Part shown: positions 5,937 to 6,158 of the stretch, one piece after another
How the letters are laid out: the number at the start of each line of letters is the position of its first letter
Position numbering within the stretch: the first letter of the stretch is position 1
Assembly: GCA_947631805.1 (NCBI GenBank)
Contig: CANRNA010000114.1
Span: forward strand, 1-6,158
Origin: an uncultured Oscillospiraceae bacterium
GTDB lineage: Bacteria; Bacillota; Clostridia; Oscillospirales; Oscillospiraceae
Direction of reading: 5' to 3'
DNA: 6,158 nt
Translations under genes and position numbers: made by a program
Notes under the pieces: generated by a model
The model's database searches: none
Told to the model about the DNA's origin: nothing
Seen by the model: only the letters and a program-made list of their open reading frames with translations

Positions 5937-6158
5937 TTACTTCTTCTCCCGCTTGCGGTTGAGGTAATAGTCCAGCCTTTCCTTCATGTTGTCCGGCATC
6001 TCCCGGGCCACGGGGCAGCGGGCGGCGTTGGCCATCCGCCCGGCGAAGGCCGCGATGAACTGGATATCCGCCTCCATCTGCTCGCCCCGCAGCAGCGCGG
6101 CGGTGTCATAGCTGTTGTGGATGGTGGCGGTGTTGTGGGGGGCCAGCCGGGCAAAGGA
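5937..6158 (-). CDS. C-terminal part of an unidentified protein, cut by the window edge
   Basis: A minus-strand reading frame enters at the right edge and runs 73 codons to the TAA at 5937-5939. The visible residues include APHNTATIHNSYDTAALL, then EQMEADIQFIAAFAGRMANA, RCPVAREMPD and a strongly basic end (YYLNRKREKK). The codons are G/C-rich at the third position, like the sigma and degV genes and unlike the neighbouring ATPase gene, which supports this as real and native coding sequence. The end is soluble and helical in character, with no membrane segment. I do not recognise the family from this fragment. The start lies outside the window. Confidence 0.7.
   Translation of the reverse strand, partial: SFARLAPHNTATIHNSYDTAALLRGEQMEADIQFIAAFAGRMANAARCPVAREMPDNMKERLDYYLNRKREKK

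Overview
The window looks like chromosomal DNA from a high-GC member of the Firmicutes, most likely a gut-type clostridium of the Oscillospiraceae/Ruminococcaceae kind. This is an inference. It rests on strong purine-rich Shine-Dalgarno sites (TAAGGAGG, GAGGTGA, GGAGGGG), good sigma-A type promoters, Rho-independent hairpins, and the families DegV and DUF1836, which are characteristic of Firmicutes. No RNA gene, CRISPR array, insertion sequence or phage gene is visible.

Layout. (1) 23-2805 (+): a two-gene operon with an ECF-type sigma-70 factor followed 17 nt later by a 741-residue single-pass membrane protein. The second protein has the topology of an anti-sigma/sensor partner and a very long extracytoplasmic part with about three DUF4367-like repeats. 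(2) 2827-2860: a hairpin that can terminate transcription from both sides. (3) 2859-3689 (-): a DegV-family fatty-acid-binding protein. (4) 3690-3864: a compact divergent control region with two near-consensus promoters back to back, and two overlapping inverted repeats in the degV leader. (5) 3865-4386 (+): a DUF1836 protein with a MerR-like DNA-binding region. (6) 4400-4430: a terminator hairpin. (7) 4453-5784 (-): a 443-residue AlbA_2 plus GHKL-type ATPase plus winged-helix protein, visibly lower in G+C than its neighbours, with its own consensus promoter and an AT-rich palindrome over its start point. (8) 5896-5931: a second hairpin, related in sequence to the one at 4400-4430 but inverted. 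(9) 5937-6158 (-): the C-terminal 73 codons of a gene that runs off the right edge and that I could not identify.

How the parts may work together. The sigma/membrane pair is probably a self-contained envelope-signal regulon. DegV and the DUF1836 regulator share a control region, so the regulator is a candidate to act on the degV leader. The AlbA_2 ATPase looks like a separately acquired, self-regulated unit. The points most worth a second look are the two control regions with operator-like palindromes, the inverted pair of related hairpins around the low-GC ATPase gene, and the oversized repeat-bearing sensor protein.
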